Assembly (NCBI GenBank): GCA_016617855.1
Contig: JAECUM010006816.1
Span: forward strand, 41,170 to 105,169
Direction: 5' to 3'
Length of the DNA stretch: 64,000 nucleotides
From: Megalonaias nervosa
Lineage: Eukaryota; Mollusca; Bivalvia; Unionida; Unionidae
Under the pieces are notes generated by a model, which searched no databases, was not told where the DNA came from, and saw only the letters and a list, made by a program, of their open reading frames with translations. The position numbers were made by a program, and so were the translations under genes. Positions 60,346 to 64,000 of this stretch are shown one piece after another; position 1 is the stretch's first letter, and the number at the start of each line of letters is the position of its first letter.

Positions 60346-62284
60346 GGATATATATGACACAGGGATAACTTTTCTGATGGCATTGCGACCGTCATTGTTA
60401 TCAACATTAAGGTTAGTATTCAGCTTTGATTCCCAAACAGAGAGCAGGCAGAAACATTGTATTGCATGGAATTCTTCTGAAGTGCTTAGGGTTTACTAAA
60501 TTTTAAATTGTCCATATTTTCACACCTTATATCAGTCAAACATAAGGAATGACATTTACAAATTCCTTTTATAAATTTGATTTTCATGTGAATATAAAAG
60601 ATGTTTTGTTCAAAAAGGATACATTTTTGTATTTCATTAAATGTCCCATATGGATAGGTTTTACTGTTTTTAGTAATTACACTGCAGCATTCTTTAGGCA
60701 GCCACCAAAGGGATGCAAAATATTGGCTGGGTAAGGGCTGTGGGTGTTAAGGAGGATGAACATTGCATTGAAGTTGCACAGTATGATACACTGGTCATAT
60801 GAAATACATACACTCATGAAGAATTTGGAGATGAGTGGTCAAAAGAACAGTAAATAAAGATGTTTGATACACATATGCAGGTCAAGGACTTTTTTCTTTT
60901 CATATGATGTTCATGTACATAAAATATGTCAACATAACTACAGATGTGGCCATAATTTTCCTGTCAGATACATTTGCATGCAATAGCATATGAAATAAAG
61001 ACCAAAAGCAACTGTATTAGTTTTCTTGCAAAGTCCTAAATATCTAGATTGACTTGTATCTGCTTACATATCTGTAAGTTTTGCATCTTCCATTATCTAT
61101 ATTTTCACATCCTTTGATATGTCTTTCTGCATGTCATGATATATTTAAATATGTTAAAAATTATGAAATCTCACTGTATGCATGGAGATTGCTGAATAAA
61201 GGAATCCACAAAATGCATAATCTTCGGTGTGAAAAGCTTTTTTGTTGTTTTCTTGTATGTACTGCTCAAAACCTTTTTTTACAGTAGAGTGCTGAATACC
61301 TAGGCACCAATAATTAGGGTTGTTTGTTTAGATAGACTGCATACTATTCTCCCAGAATTTAAGTCTGCTTTCAGTATGAATTAGTTATAAGAATGGCTGA
61401 TTTACTGGACAAAATCGTTATTACTTAATGTGTTTAGATAAGTATCGCTTCACTGTACATATTTCCACTGCTCTTTAAACACGTAAAAGAAAAACAACAA
61501 AGGATGGTGGTTTATAATGAGGGAGACGCTTTCCTTAAATCAGTGAAATGTTTCATGCATCTTGCAGATTCAGTCTCTGGTGAAGGCAGAGGTTGGCCAT
61601 GAATTCAGTTTTGAACATTTCCTGCTCCTTTTTTTTCACTAAAAAGTATAAAAAGTATTTTCTTGTACCAAGTAAGACATGTTACTTACTTCTTGTCATT
61701 GATTATATGTATATTTACAAAACATTTTCGTTTGATTCCTTTTTTTGGTTGCAAATCATTGACTTTTGATTATCTTTATTATTTTAAATGTACTCCTTTC
61801 CAAATATTTTTGTCCATTTAATTTTCTTTTTCATGATCAGGCATGTTCTACTGCAGCCATGTACCCCTGAGAAAATCCCCACTGTCACCAGATTATCTTG
61901 CTATCAAAAGTACATTAAGTGAGAAAAGACTAGCACACAAGTGACCTTAAAATTTCTGAAATGAAGTTGTATTTGTTCTGTCTTATTTGAACGTGTCCAG
62001 AAAATGTAAAAATACTCAGAGAAAAGGCTTTGTTAGTGAGTGTATTTGTTCACGATGACACAGTTATAGAGATTGCATCAGTTCTTCTGCAGAAAGCATG
62101 TATGATTGATTTACAGAAAGTCATAAATTGCTAAATATTTCAGAAGGTCTCGTATATTTTTTTACTTTATATTTTTCTTTCACATTCTTTTTTATTGTTT
62201 TAATAAGAGACAGAAGTCACAATCATGTCAGGTTACATCCATTCTCTCCTAGTGTTCACATTGCCAAGATACACCTAGGTCAAA
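60346..62284. other. No gene seen
   Basis: Several AG/GT-flanked short open stretches are present but none reads like an ADAM or other recognisable domain. Confidence 0.45.
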
Positions 62285-62291
62285 AAAATGG

Positions 62292-62463
62292 TCATGTAGA
62301 TGACATTATAATGTAATGATTTCATTCAAACTTGTCATGTAGATGACATCATAATGTAATGATTTCATTCAAACTTGTCATGTAGATGACATCATAATGT
62401 AATGATTTCATTCAAACTTGTCATGTAGATGACATTATAATGTAATGATTTCATTCAAACTTG
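62292..62463 (+). repeat. 43-bp tandem repeat, four copies
   Basis: TCATGTAGATGAC followed by ATTATAATGTAATGATTTCA and TTCAAACTTG repeats at 62292, 62335, 62378 and 62421, nearly identical; the middle two have ATCATAATG. Confidence 0.95.
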
Positions 62464-64000
62464 GTTATCTCAATTACATCAGGGATGTTAAAAAAAATCG
62501 TAGACATAACCAGGTCCCAAGGTATCAGGGTTCATAAAAACCGATAAAGTAATTTTAATGATGTCCTTGACCATTTATTCCTGTTACATTTAGGCTGACT
62601 GGACCATTGCCAACAAACAGGTCATAGTTTTAAGATTAATTATTAATTTATTTGTATACAGTTTTACTTTAGTAACAAGTGTTGTGATTTCGTAACTTTT
62701 GAGACAGAATTCCGCCTCAGCTGTAAATAGCAGATAATACAAAAAGATCAGTGATGTTAATAAATTGCTCCTGTGAGTGTACATGTGTGTGTGCTGTCTG
62801 AAATAAAAGTGCAATAATATATACTCTATTTTCTCTTTTTATGTCCACATTCAAAGTATATTTTGCGGTGAATGTATAGTTCAGTATTCCTCAGTTAATA
62901 TAATAACCTTACCTCCTGAAGAAATATTTTGAAAAAATACGATCTTAACCTGACCACCACTATATAAGTGAAATGAATTTGCTTGTGTCATTGCTGACGG
63001 GAAAAAAATGCAATATGCATGTACCTACAGCTGCTATGATTCTAACTAGAGATATTATTTCATGGAAATTGATGCACTGTAATGTGTTGCTTTAATCAAA
63101 TTTTATGAGCGGAAGACGGAATCAAAATTTTAAAAAAAAGCATCTTAATGAATATCTGACCTTACCTAATACACGATAATGGCAAAATCAAATGATCAAT
63201 TTTTGTTGTTGTTGTTTTGTCTTTTTCCAATCCCTATTGATATGCACACATGTGCTGTAAGTAATCTGTATTTATTATTAAGATCTTTTAATTGAAAAAG
63301 AAAACTGTTCTTGATTTGGACATTACCAGAAGGTGTTTTTATGGTCATGATGTAACTCTAATTAGCCACTGTTGTTTTCAGGCAAGGTAAGATGTTGTAT
63401 TCCTAAAAAGGCTATTAAACAACTGAAATTACCCATTTCTCTAATAAGCCATAATTTACTTCCTTGGTCCGTATCAGCTGTTGTATTTGACTTAAGTACA
63501 TATGACTGTCGAATTTGCCTCTAGCGCTAAAGCCACCCCAGCAGATCAGTACTTTATCTCTGTAAACACAGCTCACTGATTATACAGAAGACCAGCTTAT
63601 TGTCAACCAGTGATTATTGATACATGGAAACAGATGATAGAAAGGATTAGTGGCAGCATGTATTTTGTACTTGCCCCAACCTTCTGTAATCCGTTGCAGT
63701 GTAGTCGAGAAGAGATAGATATTTATTTGCATAATGTAGCTACAGTGCAAATAAGGTCTAGTCATGTAATGAAGAGTCACTTTCCAGTGAAATAAGATTT
63801 AAAAGTGAGTTTAGTCTTATTAGTATTTATGAGTGAACTAAGACATTTAATCTCGCAATAGAGATGTCCAGGAAAGAAAAGGTTTCTTTGTCAATAGGAT
63901 TGTGATTTTAAAGAGATTCATGGAGGAGACTGTTCAAGAGGCTAAAACTGTGCTGTGGGTTTATGGAGGGGGATTACCGCCATAATTCTATGCATGTATT
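62464..64000. other. No gene seen
   Basis: No exon, RNA gene or repeat unit recognised to the right edge. Confidence 0.4.

Overview
The window looks like lophotrochozoan (probably mollusc) nuclear DNA. It is AT-rich and contains widely spaced short exons of one animal gene, several tRNA-derived SINE families, a DIRS-like and a LINE retroelement remnant, long microsatellites and many local tandem arrays. The species call is an inference from repeat style; nothing in the sequence names it.

Region 1, 1-903: a LINE endonuclease remnant on the minus strand, then unassigned flank. Region 2, 904-14814: a nearly complete but inactivated Polinton/Maverick (endogenous adintovirus-like element, about 13.9 kb). 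It is bounded by 265/267-bp terminal inverted repeats and a CTTTT(A) target duplication. From left to right it holds a packaging ATPase (-), a zinc-ribbon/phospholipase A2 protein (+), a retroviral-type integrase (+), a convergent block with a protein-primed family B polymerase, an SF1 helicase and an HNH nuclease domain read as one train (-), a small Cys-rich zinc-finger gene (+), an HNH/NUMOD-like endonuclease (+), an unknown acidic/helical gene (+) and a 48-bp minisatellite. A minus-strand virion block follows: fibre-like protein, adenain-like protease, pX-like core/membrane protein, double-jelly-roll major capsid protein, a small pVI-like protein, and a scaffold-like protein at the right end. 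Almost every gene carries in-frame stops or frameshifts, so this is a fossil. Its parts would have covered integration (integrase), copying (polymerase/helicase), packaging (ATPase), maturation (protease), shell (MCP) and entry (PLA2).

Region 3, 14815-26280: no gene recognised; SINE copies, paired (TA)n/(CA)n microsatellites, diffuse repeats. Region 4, 26281 to about 55278 and beyond the right edge: a plus-strand ADAM (M12B reprolysin) metalloprotease gene. Nine well-supported exons cover the prodomain, a cysteine-switch-like Cys, an RKKR furin site split over an exon junction, and the catalytic domain with [13 protein letters not shown] 15-bp microexon may follow. Introns are 0.6-7.7 kb and loaded with repeats: a ~150-bp divergent satellite (32.1-34.1 kb), a 60-bp minisatellite (37.4 kb), a DIRS-like element (42.6-45.1 kb) and SINEs. 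No disintegrin or Cys-rich exon was found before 64000. Region 5, 55279-64000: repeat-rich sequence with several minisatellites; no exon supported.
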